A stretch of 64,000 nucleotides of DNA from Rhizomys pruinosus. Its lineage: Eukaryota > Chordata > Mammalia > Rodentia > Spalacidae. The stretch is taken from the NCBI GenBank assembly GCA_009823505.1, contig VZQC01007129.1, forward strand, positions 1,194,800-1,258,799, given 5' to 3'. This document shows positions 48,227 to 58,745 of this stretch, piece by piece. Made by a program: the position numbers and the translations under genes. The notes below the pieces were generated by a model. That model did not search any database, was not told the origin of the DNA, and saw only the letters and a program-made list of their open reading frames with translations. Each line of letters begins with the position of its first letter. The stretch's first letter is position 1.

Positions 48227-49294
48227 TTAAAACACTTTTGTACTCAGAGTCACCAAATGTTGGATTGATTTACTAAATGTCTGTTCCTGGTCCCCAAAAA
48301 TTTTCCCTGCAGCTTCTAGGAGCCTAGCAACAAAATCAGAGAAGGGCTCACTCGGGCCCTGGACTATCTTTGTTAAATTGTCTGAGACTTCCCCTTTATT
48401 TGTTAACGCCTTCCACGCTCTTAGGGCTGCAGTTGATATTTGACCATAGACTGCAAGCGGGAAACCGGTCTGATCAGCAGCATGTTCTCCCTGACCAGTA
48501 AGCATGTCGAATGTCCATCGGGCTGCCTCGCCTCCAGTTGTAGCGTTAGAGCGGGCTTGTGCTTGACAGGCATCATGCCAAAGCGCCTTCCATTTTAGAT
48601 ATTGTCTCATGGTGAGGAGGGAAGCCTTAGCAACATATTGCCAGTCTGTGGGTGTCATGGCAGTGCTGGCTAATCGCTCTACTTGAGACACAGTGAAATT
48701 AGCATTAACTCCATAGGCGCGGACTGACTCTGCTAATTCTTTAACTTGCTTATGTTCTACGGGCTGATGACCGCGCTCACCATCAGCGTTTTCTATGACT
48801 GGGAACATTTGCCTCATGGCATGTCGCACCTCTGGCGAGCAAAAGGAAGTAGAACATTTTTTAGGCACATAAGGCGGCGGGGCGGAAGGCAGGGAAGCGG
48901 GAGAGTTATGAGGCCCGTTTACTTTCAGTTTTAACCTGTCCTTCCGCCGAGCGGGGCGAAAATGTTCATTTTTGTACCGGGCTGCTTCCTCCTCTAATTC
49001 CTCCTCCTCAGATAGCGGTAATTTTTCATTAGAATCTGAATCATTTAATGTCAGGGCTTGTAGGTCTCTAAATGGGTATAAGGTACCTTTATTAATAATC
49101 TCGCTAGCATCCTCTTTTTTCTTTGAATGCGCATCTAACCTTTCACTCCGTTCTGTTTCTGACATGCTTTCCTGAAGGTCCGCAAGGGCTTGTTGTCCTT
49201 CCCTAATTTCTTTTTTACAGTTTTGATCAATTACAACAGCCAATAAAATAATTAGGCAAGCTTCCAATCCCTCTAGATCGTCAGAGAAAAGCAT
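48227..49294 (-). pseudogene. gag: IAP gag, matrix/capsid part
   Basis: 355-codon frame. An N-terminal hydrophobic stretch (CLIILLAVVI, residues 13-22), PPPY at 139-142 (a PPxY-type late-domain match), then capsid sequence with FPVIENADGERGHQP and the major homology region QGPSEPFSDFVARL (312-325). It stops at VTLSTKVF, soon after the homology region, so the capsid C-terminus, nucleocapsid and everything up to the integrase tail are missing (IAP gag is normally far longer). The first residues are close to the primer site, so leader sequence is also shortened. Builds intracellular particles in intact IAPs; this copy cannot. Confidence 0.85.
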
Positions 49295-49386
49295 ATCTCT
49301 CAGAACTTAACTTACCTGGCCACAGTTCTGAACCCTCTTCGGAAATCGAAGGGTCCGCTCGGCGCCAGCGATGGCAATTTCCCGGG

Positions 49387-49404
49387 CCCGGGTCTTCGGC
49401 ACCA
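49387..49404 (-). promoter_or_regulatory. Primer-binding site, tRNA-Phe-like
   Basis: Minus strand TGGTGCCGAAGACCCGGG, two bases inside the LTR edge. Phe priming is known for IAPs; this copy has one extra G after GAA by my recollection of the usual site. Confidence 0.8.
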
Positions 49405-49406
49405 CT

Positions 49407-49753
49407 TGTCCCGCGCGCTGTAGTCTCGCCGGCAAGAACTTCACGCGGACAACAGGATTCTTCTGTGGTAATATTTATTGTGCGCAGCTCTTTTGTGAGA
49501 AGGACCCCGAAATGGGGCAGAAGCACCGTTTATATAGTAGTCCAGAGGGTTTGGGTATGCTCTGGATTGGTGCACCGTCCGATGCCTCATTAGCATGCCC
49601 AAGGCGCGGGCCCAGAGAGCTCGGGCCCGGGAGCGCAGTTTGCCCAATGCAAAGGCAACGGCGGGAAACGGCTTGTAGTTGTTCTAGCAACTCAGGAAGT
49701 CAGCGCCACCTTAGGGCGTGGTACAGCACACATTGTGTGGTAGGCTGCCAACA
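49407..49753 (-). mobile_element. IAP-family 5' LTR
   Basis: 347 bp, the same ends as the 3' LTR, with TATATAAACGG and the polyadenylation signal. The 6-bp repeat CAGCCC at 49754-49759 completes the target duplication with 44861-44866. Confidence 0.93.
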
Positions 49754-49759
49754 CAGCCC

Positions 49760-51429
49760 CTCATTGTTTAAATAGCAAAAAGCATTATCAATGATTCAAA
49801 TGTCCATGGCTAAGGAAAACAGATGCACAAGCTATGGGACAAGCTATGGTGGTTAGAAATAATGAGGGAGACATGGTTGAAACCCAAAGACAAATTGTTG
49901 AATTCAGGTCCTTGCAGGCACTGTAACGTTGATGATAAAAAATCAAGCAAATCAAATGGAATGAACTACTGTACAGTTACAGTTTCATCAGAGGGAAATT
50001 GCTAGGGAAAAAGAATGAAGTAGGGCTGTCAAGTGAACTGTAGTTTTCTCTATAATATTGTAAGTTTTAAGAGACTGCATCGCTGTAATCACTTATGATC
50101 CTAAAAATCAATGAAAATACAAATGAGAAGGGATGTAGACTTTGTCGACAAGTGGACCTGAGCTGGGGTCCTAACTGTGCCACTGACTGGGGCTGTTCAC
50201 TGGGTCATGTTCTCCTTGTGGCCCCATTTTGTGGGATTCTGTCTGACCTCATGAAAGAGGACACTGGAAGAATGAGCCTGGATGTGGGAAAAGGCTTGTA
50301 CCTGTCAGTTTAAGTGATGGTCATGTTCCTCTGGGAGCCACATGCCCTTTGGAGCCCCGTTTTCTTGGGAATCCTGCCAGGATTACTGAGCACGTGAGGG
50401 TTTTGGCAAATCCCCAGGGGTGAGTAACCTGGTGCAGCCAGTCCAGTGCTCTGGCTGGTGCCATAACACAGGATGAGAGAAACACGCTGTTCTCTGTGAC
50501 GTTGAGTGGGGAGGTTGGGGGCATAGTGCTGACATCTGAAATGACCTTCAACCCAATAAGTTGTAAGCCCCTCAAGGCTGCGAAAGGAGTTCGTCCCATC
50601 TACCTTGCAACTGACCAGTGAAGCCTGCTGCATTCTCAGCGGAGTGCTGGGAACCCTGGTGGGAGACGTGTGTCTGTGGTGGCTTTTCCCTCCTGAATGA
50701 GCAGGGAAACCGTCTAAATGCCAAGGTCCTGCCCTTCATCTGCACACTGAGGTTGATAAGCTCCCCGGAAAAGCTAGTCCTGAGGACCACAGTGAATTAG
50801 TGAGCTCCCAGGTACTCTGCAAGGTCTCCATTGCTATTGATGGGTAGAAGTGGATGTCTCACCTTGCCAGCTCACCCTAGGTGGGATTCTAAATAAACTT
50901 CTTAGATCTGGGCTACTAAAAAAAAACAAAAAAACTCCTTAACATCTATCCTGTATCTGAACTGGGTTTAAATAGCACCTGGTTCTGCTAGACCAGGAAC
51001 AATTCTGTTAAGACCTGCCTGGAGGCTAGTCCACATCCTCTCTTTTGGTCTTGATATGCCTGCAGCCCTTCATATCTCATTCCTTCCCCAATTCCTTTGT
51101 AATGTTTAGGTACAGACTCATCTCTCCGGAGGGCAAGGAGCGCCTGCTCAGAGCAACTCTTGTTTTAGGTTTCCAGCACGTAGCTAGAGGTCTTCACAGT
51201 GAGACTTTGAAAAGAGCACTGCTCTTCACCTTGACTGGCTGTGGTTCCTCCTGTTCTCTGCTCCAAGATCCCCTAATCTAGTTCCTGGCTTCTGAGTGCT
51301 CCACTCCTCTGCAGACCTTATTATCTTAGCTCCATGCCTAACACCTTTCAAAGGCTTCCCAATAGTTGTAAGATTAGGGAGGCGCAGTCCTAAGCAGCTG
51401 CAGACCCCTCTCACCAGCCCGCCAGGGTC
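49760..51429. other. No gene recognised
   Basis: Flank of the IAP. Several frames of about 70-107 codons occur on both strands without coding character. An A-run at 50919-50936 lies near an AATAAACTT. Nothing assignable. Confidence 0.5.
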
Positions 51430-52320
51430 CTCAGGCTCCCTCCCCCCAGTACCCACCAGGGACGAGCAGATCCCCTCCCCCCACTTCTCACCAGGGACTC
51501 ACAGGCCCCCTCCCCCTACTCCCCACCAGGGACCTGCAGATCTCCTCTCCCCACTACCCACCAGGGACCTGCAGATCTCCTCCCCCCACTACCCACCAGG
51601 GACCTGCAGGCCCCCTCCCCCCGCTACCCACCAGGGACCTGCNNNNNNNNNNNNNNNNNNNNNNNNNNNNNNNNNNNNNNNNNNNNNNNNNNNNNNNNNN
51701 NNNNNNNNNNNNNNNNNNNNNNNNNNNNNNNNNNNNNNNNNNNNNNNNNNNNNNNNNNNNNNNNNNNNNNNNNNNNNNNNNNNNNNNNNNNNNNNNNNNN
51801 NNNNNNNNNNNNNNNNNNNNNNNNNNNNNNNNNNNNNNNNNNNNNNNNNNNNNNNNNNNNNNNNNNNNNNNNNNNNNNNNNNNNNNNNNNNNNNNNNNNN
51901 NNNNNNNNNNNNNNNNNNNNNNNNNNNNNNNNNNNNNNNNNNNNNNNNNNNNNNNNNNNNNNNNNNNNNNNNNNNNNNNNNNNNNNNNNNNNNNNNNNNN
52001 NNNNNNNNNNNNNNNNNNNNNNNNNNNNNNNNNNNNNNNNNNNNNNNNNNNNNNNNNNNNNNNNNNNNNNNNNNNNNNNNNNNNNNNNNNNNNNNNNNNN
52101 NNNNNNNNNNNNNNNNNNNNNNNNNNNNNNNNNNNNNNNNNNNNNNNNNNNNNNNNNNNNNNNNNNNNNNNNNNNNNNNNNNNNCCCCCTCCCCCCACTA
52201 CCCACCAGGGACCTGCAGACCCCCTCCCCCACTACCCACCAGGGACCTGCAGACCCCCTGCCCTCATTACCCACCAGGGGCCTGCAGGCCCCCTCCCCCA
52301 CTACCCACCAGGGCCTGGTC
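51430..52320. repeat. 35-bp C-rich minisatellite with assembly gap
   Basis: Unit CCCACCAGGGACCTGCAGAT plus CTCCTCCCCCCACTA (about 35 bp), four to five units before and four after a run of 542 N (51643-52184). The gap size is unlikely to be meaningful. Frames through the N run are artefacts. Confidence 0.95.
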
Positions 52321-53000
52321 AGGTGCTGTTCCTGCAGTACTTCCCACAGCCTCAAGCACTTCTGCTGCCTTTCCATGCCCTGCCCTCCCCCTGTGCTAAT
52401 ACCAAGAATGGTATTTGCACCTCATCCGGTTCATACTGGTAAACCTGAGCCTGTAGACAGGATTGTGTAAACTATCTCCTGGGCTCTGTCCCTAGCTGGG
52501 TGCCATCCAGTGTCCCCTATTTATCACTCCCACGCCTAATATCCAGGAGTTAGTTACATCAAGAACTGACCAACATCGACTGACTCACCTGCCTCTTCTT
52601 GCCTTTCCAAACCTTTTGTACAAATTTTACTTTTCTCTCCTGGCATATTAAAAGCTCTTTTGTGAAGAACAGTTTCTGTAAGCTTTGAATTACTTACCTT
52701 CTTTTCCCTGGATCTTATGAAAGTTCATGAAAGCATATCTTAAGGTTTCTCCTGGAATGTCCACAGTTCAGAATTCTGCTCCTCTCATGCCGGGGCCTCT
52801 TCCCAGGCTCCAGGTAGCCAGCACCAACTGTGCTCTGCCCAGCTCCCTGTTTTCTTCTCAAAAATCTTTTCATTAGCACCTCTGGGATTTGCTCTTTACA
52901 CAAAATTTATAAATTTCCTCCTGGCCCACTTCTATACCTGCACCTTGGCACCTATTGTGGGCCTCCTCGATTGACAAATATTTCCACATTTAAAAAAAAT
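52321..53000. other. No gene recognised
   Basis: Unassigned; a 62-codon minus frame at 52715-52903 shows no coding hallmark. Confidence 0.5.
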
Positions 53001-53004
53001 TTTT

Positions 53005-53226
53005 TTTAAATTTTATTTATTTTTTTATGTGTATTAATGTACTGTCTGCATGTAGGTTGGTGCACCCGTGTTGTGCAATGCCGCGGAGGTCAGAAGAGGG
53101 CTTCAGATTTCCCTGGAACTGGAGTTAAAGATGGTTCTTAGCCTCCATGTGGGTGCTGGGAATCGAACCCGGGTCCTCTGCAAGAGCAGTCAGTGCTCTT
53201 AACCGCTAGGCCATCTCTCCGGCCCC
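53005..53226 (-). mobile_element. B2 SINE
   Basis: Reverse B2: GTACTGTCTGCATGTAGG, GTGCAATGCCGCGGAGGTC, GGCCATCTCTCCGGCCCC. Complete. Confidence 0.94.
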
Positions 53227-53524
53227 ATATTTCCACTTCCTGTGTAATAAAAACTTCTTTGCCTCTGTCAAGCTTGGGAATCTGTAACACAAACACACTT
53301 AACCAGCATCTACTACACCCTCAGCTTACCAGGTGAGGAGGAAAGGATGATCTTCACAGGTCAGCTATGAATGGAGATACCATGGGATCATGGAGGAGCT
53401 TGGATGGCGCGTCTACTCTCAGACCATGGCCTTAATGCGTCCTTTCACTGTTTGCCTTTCCAGGGCTTCTGATATGGTTGAAGCATAGTGACTACGAAAC
53501 ATCCTGACTTTATTGTCCTTTAAA

Positions 53525-54130
53525 CATTTGTTTTGTGTGGATGGTGTATGTGTGCATTCGAGTGTGTGGATACATACACGTGTGGAGGAAGACCAGGGCA
53601 TCAGATATGTTCCTTTATTGCTCCCTGCCTTGGATTGCCTTGAGACAGGATTTCTCACTGGACCTGAAGTTCCCAGTGTTGTACTGGTTGGCTGACAGGG
53701 AGCTTGCAGGACCTGACCATTTCAGTCCCTAGTGCTGGGATTACAGGTCTATGCAGCTATGCCCAGCCTTCTGTCATGAGTCCTCATGATTACAGACCTG
53801 TGCTGCCATGCCCAGCCTTCTGTCATGAGTCCTCATGATTACAGGCCTGTGCTGCCATGCCCAGCCTTCTGTCATGAGTCCTCATGATTACAGGTCTGTG
53901 CGGCCATGCCCAGCCTTCTGTCATGAGTCCTCATGATTACAGGTCTGTGTGGCCATGCCCAGCCTTCTTCTGTCATGAGTCCTCGTGATTACAGGCCTGT
54001 GCGGCCATGCCCAGCCTTCTGTCATGAGTCCTCATGATTACAGGCCTGTGCTGCCATGCCCAGCCTTCTGTCATGAGTCCTCATGATTACAGGCCTGTGC
54101 TGCCATGCCCAGCCTTCTGTCATGATTCCT
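53525..54130. repeat. B4-like SINE with 49-bp tail repeat
   Basis: 53525-53770 is a degraded B4/RSINE-like element (GTGTGGAGGAAGACCAGGGC, GAGACAGGATTTCTCACTGG, GTGCTGGGATTACAGGTC). Its last part, CAGCCTTCTGTCATGAGTCC plus TCATGATTACAGGCCTGTGC plus TGCCATGCC, then repeats about 7 times to 54130. Confidence 0.8.
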
Positions 54131-54221
54131 CATACTTGCAGAACAAGAACTCCTCTATGTCTCCAGTTCCAAGTTAACTTTGAAAGAAAACTTTCCAACT
54201 TGGCCTTTATCCAAGATTTTT

Positions 54222-54445
54222 TTTTTTTGAGACAGGGTCTCCCTGTAGCCCCAGCTGTCCTGGAACTCACTCTGTAGACCAGGCTGGCCTTGAACTCACA
54301 GAGAACTGCCTGCCTCTGCCTCCCAAGTGCTAGGATTAAAGATGTGTGCCACCATGTCCACCACCATGTGGATGCTGGGAATCGAACCTGGGTCCTCTGC
54401 AACAGCAGTTGGTGCTCTTAACTGGTGAGCCATCTCTCCAGCCTT
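54222..54445 (-). mobile_element. B1 plus B2 head fragment
   Basis: Reverse B1 at 54222-54356 (GAGACAGGGTCTCCCTGTAG ... GTGTGCCACCATG), then a B2 head piece at 54357-54445 (GATGCTGGGAATCGAACC ... GAGCCATCTCTCCAGCC). Confidence 0.9.
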
Positions 54446-54479
54446 TATCCCAGAATTTTCCTTTAGCTTTTTTTTTTTA

Positions 54480-54702
54480 AATTTTATGTACTTATTATTT
54501 TTATGTGTATGAATGTACTGTCTGCATGCAGGTTTGTGCACCCATGTCATGCAATGCCGTGGAGGTCAGAAGAGGGCGTCGGATTCTCCTGGAACTGGAG
54601 TTACAGACAGTTCTCAGCTGCCATGTGGGTGCTGGGGATCGAACCCAGGTCCTCTGCAAGGGCAGTTGGAGCTCTTAACCGCTAGGCCATCTCTCCAGCC
54701 CC
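54480..54702 (-). mobile_element. B2 SINE
   Basis: Reverse B2, full length: GTATGAATGTACTGTCTGC, CATGCAATGCCGTGGAGGTC, GGCCATCTCTCCAGCCCC. CCCAGAATTTT flanks both sides (near 54449 and 54706), the likely target duplication. Confidence 0.94.
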
Positions 54703-54819
54703 TATCCCAGAATTTTATCATGACATTTTTTACCCTGTTTTTAAAAATCAAGACACCACATAATAAAGTTTGGGAATATTTCCTTGTCAGGAAGTGGGAA
54801 AAAAAAACCCGTCAAGGCA

Positions 54820-55139
54820 GCATCTGTTTTGATAGCTTTATTGGAACATGATCGGGACACAGCATGGATTTGAAGTCCCGCTGCAGTTCCTCCTCCTCCA
54901 AGCAGCATGAAGCCTACTTCTGCAGCCATCAGAGGATGTACAGAGTCTCCAACAGGGCAGGGCAGCTCAGATGCAGACTTGCAGAATCCTCTGCAGTGGC
55001 TGGTGGCCAGCAGGCACCATTAGTCTGAACCTTGATAGGCCGTGTCTGTGCTCTGACAGGTCCATCTGCGTTGCAGGTCTCGGGCCTCCAGTTAGGTGGC
55101 CGTGCGTTAGAGACTCTCCTGCTTCAGACTCTGGAGAAG
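54820..55139 (-). other. Tentative 3'-terminal exon (unknown transcript)
   Basis: On the minus strand, TGTCTTCTCCAG near 55140-55151 is a fair splice acceptor. Downstream, a 67-codon frame (54967-55170, ending LQRILQVCI) and then AATAAA (54837-54842) occur in the right order for a last exon. The frame has no family resemblance that I recognise and starts upstream of the acceptor, so it may be non-coding. Could equally be an old LTR end. Confidence 0.3.
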
Positions 55140-56480
55140 ACATGTAAATGGGGGTGTCTAGGGCCTCCAAAATAATTCAATCAAGACACTCAGCTGGCAT
55201 ATCTGGGGGTCATCAGGCCAAGTGATGCCTTGAAGTTTATTGGTGGGTTAAGTGTTTAAAATGTTGCCTTTCCCCATCCTCTGCACATTCACTTGACAAA
55301 TTTTTACTAAGCTTCTACTGTGTGAAACACTCTTCTAGGGTTCATGAGGCGAAGGCCAACAGAAAGAACTTGTGTGTGGGGGAGGTGGATGGTGCCCAAG
55401 GAACCACAGAAATGACTGCAACATTCCAACCAGGCCAGTGCCTCCAGGGAAAGTTACAAGATGTGTGATGAGGGCCTGCTGGAATGGTATTTTAGCTGAA
55501 ATCTGAGTCAACTGACCCAGAGGACGGAAAGAACATTTCAGGTCATGGAAATAGCGTTCTGTGTGCCCTGGTTGCTAGAAGTAGTGAGTGAGATAAAAAG
55601 ATAAGGCAAATAGGGCTGCAGTAAGGAGAAATGACGCAGGGAAGCTGGAACGGCATGCGGGCCATTCTGAAGATAGTTCTATACTGCATGACACAATCGG
55701 ATGTACATTTTACACAGACCACTGTGGCTGTTGTGTGGAGGGTAGACTGGAGGAAGGGGAGTGAGCTGTGAGAAGACGCCAGTGGGCCCGAGTGATATCA
55801 GGCCAGACAGGACAAACAGCTGGACAGCGGAGAACTGTGAGGTTAAGAGTCCAGAGTGTCCACCATGAAAAACAAGGGAAGGGGAGGGCTAAAGTGAAGG
55901 TTGATCTGAAGCTTTTGAAGCCCAGGGTGGGTCTTTTTGCTTGAGAAGGAGGACTCTGGAGAGGAGCAGGAGAGGAAGAAATTGGAGAGTGCAGTTGTGG
56001 ACATGTTAAAGGGGCAGTACCTTTGAAATAGTCAGGTGGAGATGAGGCACGGGCTGGAGGCCCGTGTAAATCCTCATACCTCATGACTGAAGTCATGAAT
56101 GTAGATGAGGGCCCAAAGGGAGAGCAGGGTGAGAAGAGGAGGTTCAGGACTAAGTCTTGGGGAGCAGCCACAATTAGTAGCTGCGTAGAGGACAGTGAGT
56201 CACAAAGAGGACAGAAAGTTAAGAGTGGACATTAATGGGCTGGAAAGGGAAGAATGAGCATAAGGGAAGGGGAACACCACTGAGAAGCTTTAGGGGAGAA
56301 GCCCACTGACACGTTCATCTTCCCAGGCTCTCACCAACCCCATCTCCTTCAGTAATTCTGTAACTAGGAAAAGGGAGTTTACTTAGGCGTATCCAGCTGC
56401 TCAGACAGGTCAGGTGATATCTCCAAAGACATGTAGCCAGCAGGAGGCGCCACTGGGTCAACTGCCTCTGCTTGCTTCCT
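55140..56480. other. No gene recognised; possible ancient repeats
   Basis: CTTCTACTGTGTGAAACACTC near 55313 and an area near 56340-56450 resemble ancient mammalian repeats (L2/MIR-type). The 55710-56171 minus frame (153 codons) has no coding hallmark. Confidence 0.4.
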
Positions 56481-56504
56481 TCCTTCCTTCTTTCCTTCCT
56501 TCCT
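56481..56504. repeat. (TTCC)n microsatellite followed by one N
   Basis: TTCCTTCCTTCTTTCC-type run ending at a single N (56505). Confidence 0.9.
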
Positions 56505-56518
56505 NTTATTTTATCTTT

Positions 56519-56739
56519 TTTAAAGATTTATTTTTATTTTATGTGTACTAGTGTTTTGCCTGCATGTATGTAAGTGCTACACGTGCATGCAATGCCCTTG
56601 GTGGACAGAAGAGTGTGTCAGATCCTCTGGAACTGGTTAGGGATGGTTGTTAGCAGCCCTGTGGTGCTGGGAAATGAATCTGGGTCCTCTGCAAGAGCAG
56701 CCAGTGACCCTAACCACCGAGACATCTTTCCAGCCCCAT
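56519..56739 (-). mobile_element. B2-related SINE, older
   Basis: Reverse: TTTGCCTGCATGTATGTAAG, CATGCAATGCCCTTGGTGG, GAGACATCTTTCCAGCCCC. Diverged but full order. Confidence 0.85.
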
Positions 56740-56741
56740 TT

Positions 56742-56768
56742 TCTTTTTCTTTCTTTCTTCTTTCTTTC

Positions 56769-56847
<79 letters not shown>

Positions 56848-56862
56848 TCGTTCTTTCTTCTT
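56742..56862. repeat. (CTTT)n microsatellite
   Basis: About 28 tetranucleotide units with a few interruptions; it lies between two SINE pieces and gives open frames of S/F/L residues on both strands. Confidence 0.97.
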
Positions 56863-57052
56863 TTGTCTTTTTGAGACAGGGTCTCCCTATAGCCCCAGCT
56901 GGCCTGGAACTGCTCTGTACACCAGGATGACCTTGAACTCACAGAGATCCGGCTTAAAGACAGTTTTTAGCTGCCTTGTGGGTGCTGGGAATCAAACCAG
57001 GGTCCTCTGCTAGAGCAGTTGGTGCTCTTAACCACTGAGCTTCCAGCCCCAG
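56863..57052 (-). mobile_element. B1 fragment and B2 head fragment
   Basis: TTTTTGAGACAGGGTCTCCC ... CTTGAACTCACAGAGATCC (B1), then GTGGGTGCTGGGAATCAAACC ... CACTGAGCTTCCAGCCCC (B2 head). Confidence 0.88.
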
Positions 57053-57240
57053 CTTCCCCATTTTCAACCTTTGCACCCCCTGCTCCCCACAACTTCCACT
57101 TGTCCCTCCCTGGGGACTAGCAGACATACTTTGCCCAGTTACTTTGCTGCACACAACTTGTTGATAGCTCACACTGGCTGTATCTGAGTGTGAAGAGCTC
57201 CCTGGAGGTCTAAGCCTTGCTATAGGAGGGTAGACTGAGG

Positions 57241-57765
57241 TGAGGAAATATGAACTTTCTTCTGAGCGGCAGTGGGGTACAGTTTCAAGAACATGGGCAT
57301 GAGGCCTGGCTTACCATCTATCTACCCATCTTCCATCCATCCATCCATCTTCCAACTTACCTACCCATCCATTCATCCACCAATCTTGCATCAATCCATC
57401 TATTTTCCTACACATTTACCCATCTATCCATCCATCCATCCATCCATCCATCCATCCATCCATCCATCCATCCATCCACCCAACTCTCTATCTTCCCATC
57501 CATCCACTCATTCATCATCTTATCTACCTACCCTCCCACCCTCCCATCCACCCACCCACTCATCAGTACTTCATGGGTACCTGCTTTATCCCAGCCACAT
57601 TTTCTATCTGAGTGGCCTTAGGTGTCCTAAATGTCCCTGAGCCTCAGCTTCCATCTCTGTTAAGTTGGAAGAGTGATACTTATCTTAAGCACATATTATA
57701 TAGATTATGAGAGCTCATGTAGGTAAAATACCTGGTATTGTTAGGTGCCCCACAGAAGGCAATTT
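57241..57765 (+). repeat. MIR split by a (CATC)n microsatellite
   Basis: The MIR start-like GGCAGTGGGGTACAG ... ATGGGCATGAGGCCTGGC (to about 57310) and the MIR middle/end GAGTGGCCTTAGGTGTCC ... CCTGAGCCTCAGCTTCCATC (from about 57610) lie either side of a (CATC)n stretch of about 290 bp (57316-57600). Confidence 0.65.
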
Positions 57766-58203
57766 CTGTCCCTTTTTCTACCTTTCCCTTTTACTCCCTT
57801 CCCTTCCTTTCATCCTGAGATCCCATGAGAGTATGTGAAGCCAGAGCTTTATAGTAACATCCTTCACCCATTCAGAGGCTGTTTGCATTTCCTACATTTG
57901 CACATCCACACACACATGTGCACGCATCTCTGTCCCACTGTCTCTGCTTATGGCTCCTAGGGCCTGCACCAACATGAGTCTGAGCACATGTCCAGAATGC
58001 TGACCATGGGGCAGGTGTTCTGCCCTGCGGGGAGGACCACAGCTCCCCGGACCTGTGTTCTGTGAGCCTCCAGGCTCGTAATAAGATTCACCCTCAGTGG
58101 TGTGGGCTGGGTCTGGAGAGGCTCCACAAGAGAAATTCAGGTGATAGGCGCAGCGTCTTCATTGCCCTGGGCTGGATCTAGACGGCCTCATAAGGCAGTG
58201 GGC
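57766..58203. other. No gene recognised; would be 3' UTR of the next entry if that exon is real
   Basis: Contains no recognised repeat. The minus strand downstream of 58204 has no obvious AATAAA in the first 400 bases. Confidence 0.3.
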
Positions 58204-58371
58204 TCATTGCTTCCTGTGATGTGTCCTTTCTGTCTCCTCAGACAGCAGCTTTCCCAACTGCTCTTCTGAGGGGCCTTCTGAGTGTTGTTGGAAGAAATGA
58301 AGAAGCCCCATAGGCTCTTGCAGCAGCTCAGGAGGTTGCTGGAGCATGTAGTACAGGAGAACGCTGGTTTC
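58204..58371 (-). other. Tentative terminal coding exon (unknown gene)
   Basis: On the minus strand a strong acceptor (CTATACTTGTGTCTCTGCAG, ending at 58372) is followed by exactly 56 codons in frame 0 ending with TGA (58204-58206). The peptide begins ETSVLLYYMLQQPPELLQEP and is rich in Leu, Glu and Gln, with protein-like composition rather than repeat-like. I recognise no family and see no clear upstream exon. A chance frame of this length is quite possible. Confidence 0.3.
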
Positions 58372-58564
58372 CTGCAGAGACACAAGTATAGGTCAGGGTT
58401 GGGGTGGTGTGGAGACAGCCTATGGGGCCAGGGATGAACCTCTCTGCTGTGATAATACTGAGCCTGGTCCTCTGGAAGGTGGTGTGGACTGGGCTGGGCT
58501 GAGGGATTGCTCTTTCCTGCCTAGAGCTGCCCATGGGCGGCAGGGTGGAACTGTCTGTCACCTC

Positions 58565-58745
58565 ACAAGGAGGAGCACTCGGGAGACTTGCTTTCAAATC
58601 TTAGCTCTGTTGTACTGCCATGCTCAAGTTACGTAGATGCTCTGAGCCCCAGTGGAGCTATGCACAGCTGCCCTCCAACTCTGAAAATAACTATTACAAA
58701 CTACATGTGAAAGAATACCTTGCACAGTAGGAGCTCAGATAGTAC
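58565..58745 (+). repeat. MIR remnant
   Basis: CAAATCTTAGCTCTGTTGTAC, GCTCAAGTTACGTAGATGC, TCTGAGCCCCAGT, ATGTGAAAGAATACCTTGC, ACAGTAGGAGCTCAGATAG follow the MIR order closely. Confidence 0.7.

Larger units (their letters stand above)
38327..49187. repeat. Inverted repeat 2: arms 38327-43318 and 43597-49187
   Basis: The two arms are reverse complements. From 42130 to 43318 they match 43597-44780 nearly base for base (both give identical 60- and 68-codon chance frames), and farther out the left arm accumulates indels. Spacer 43319-43596 holds the 39-bp minisatellite plus the same unique 84-bp stretch as inverted repeat 1. Confidence 0.92.

Noticed and set aside
51296..52399. 367-codon plus frame and two long minus frames
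   Set aside because: Most of their length is the N gap; the rest is a C-rich minisatellite.
55710..56171. 153-codon minus frame
   Set aside because: Composition and lack of any motif suggest a chance frame; no splice or promoter context supports it.
56574..56942. Frames of about 75-118 codons with poly S/F/L or poly E/R/K
   Set aside because: Produced by the (CTTT)n microsatellite and neighbouring SINEs.
57250..57640. Ser/His/Pro-rich frames of about 122 codons
   Set aside because: Produced by the (CATC)n microsatellite.
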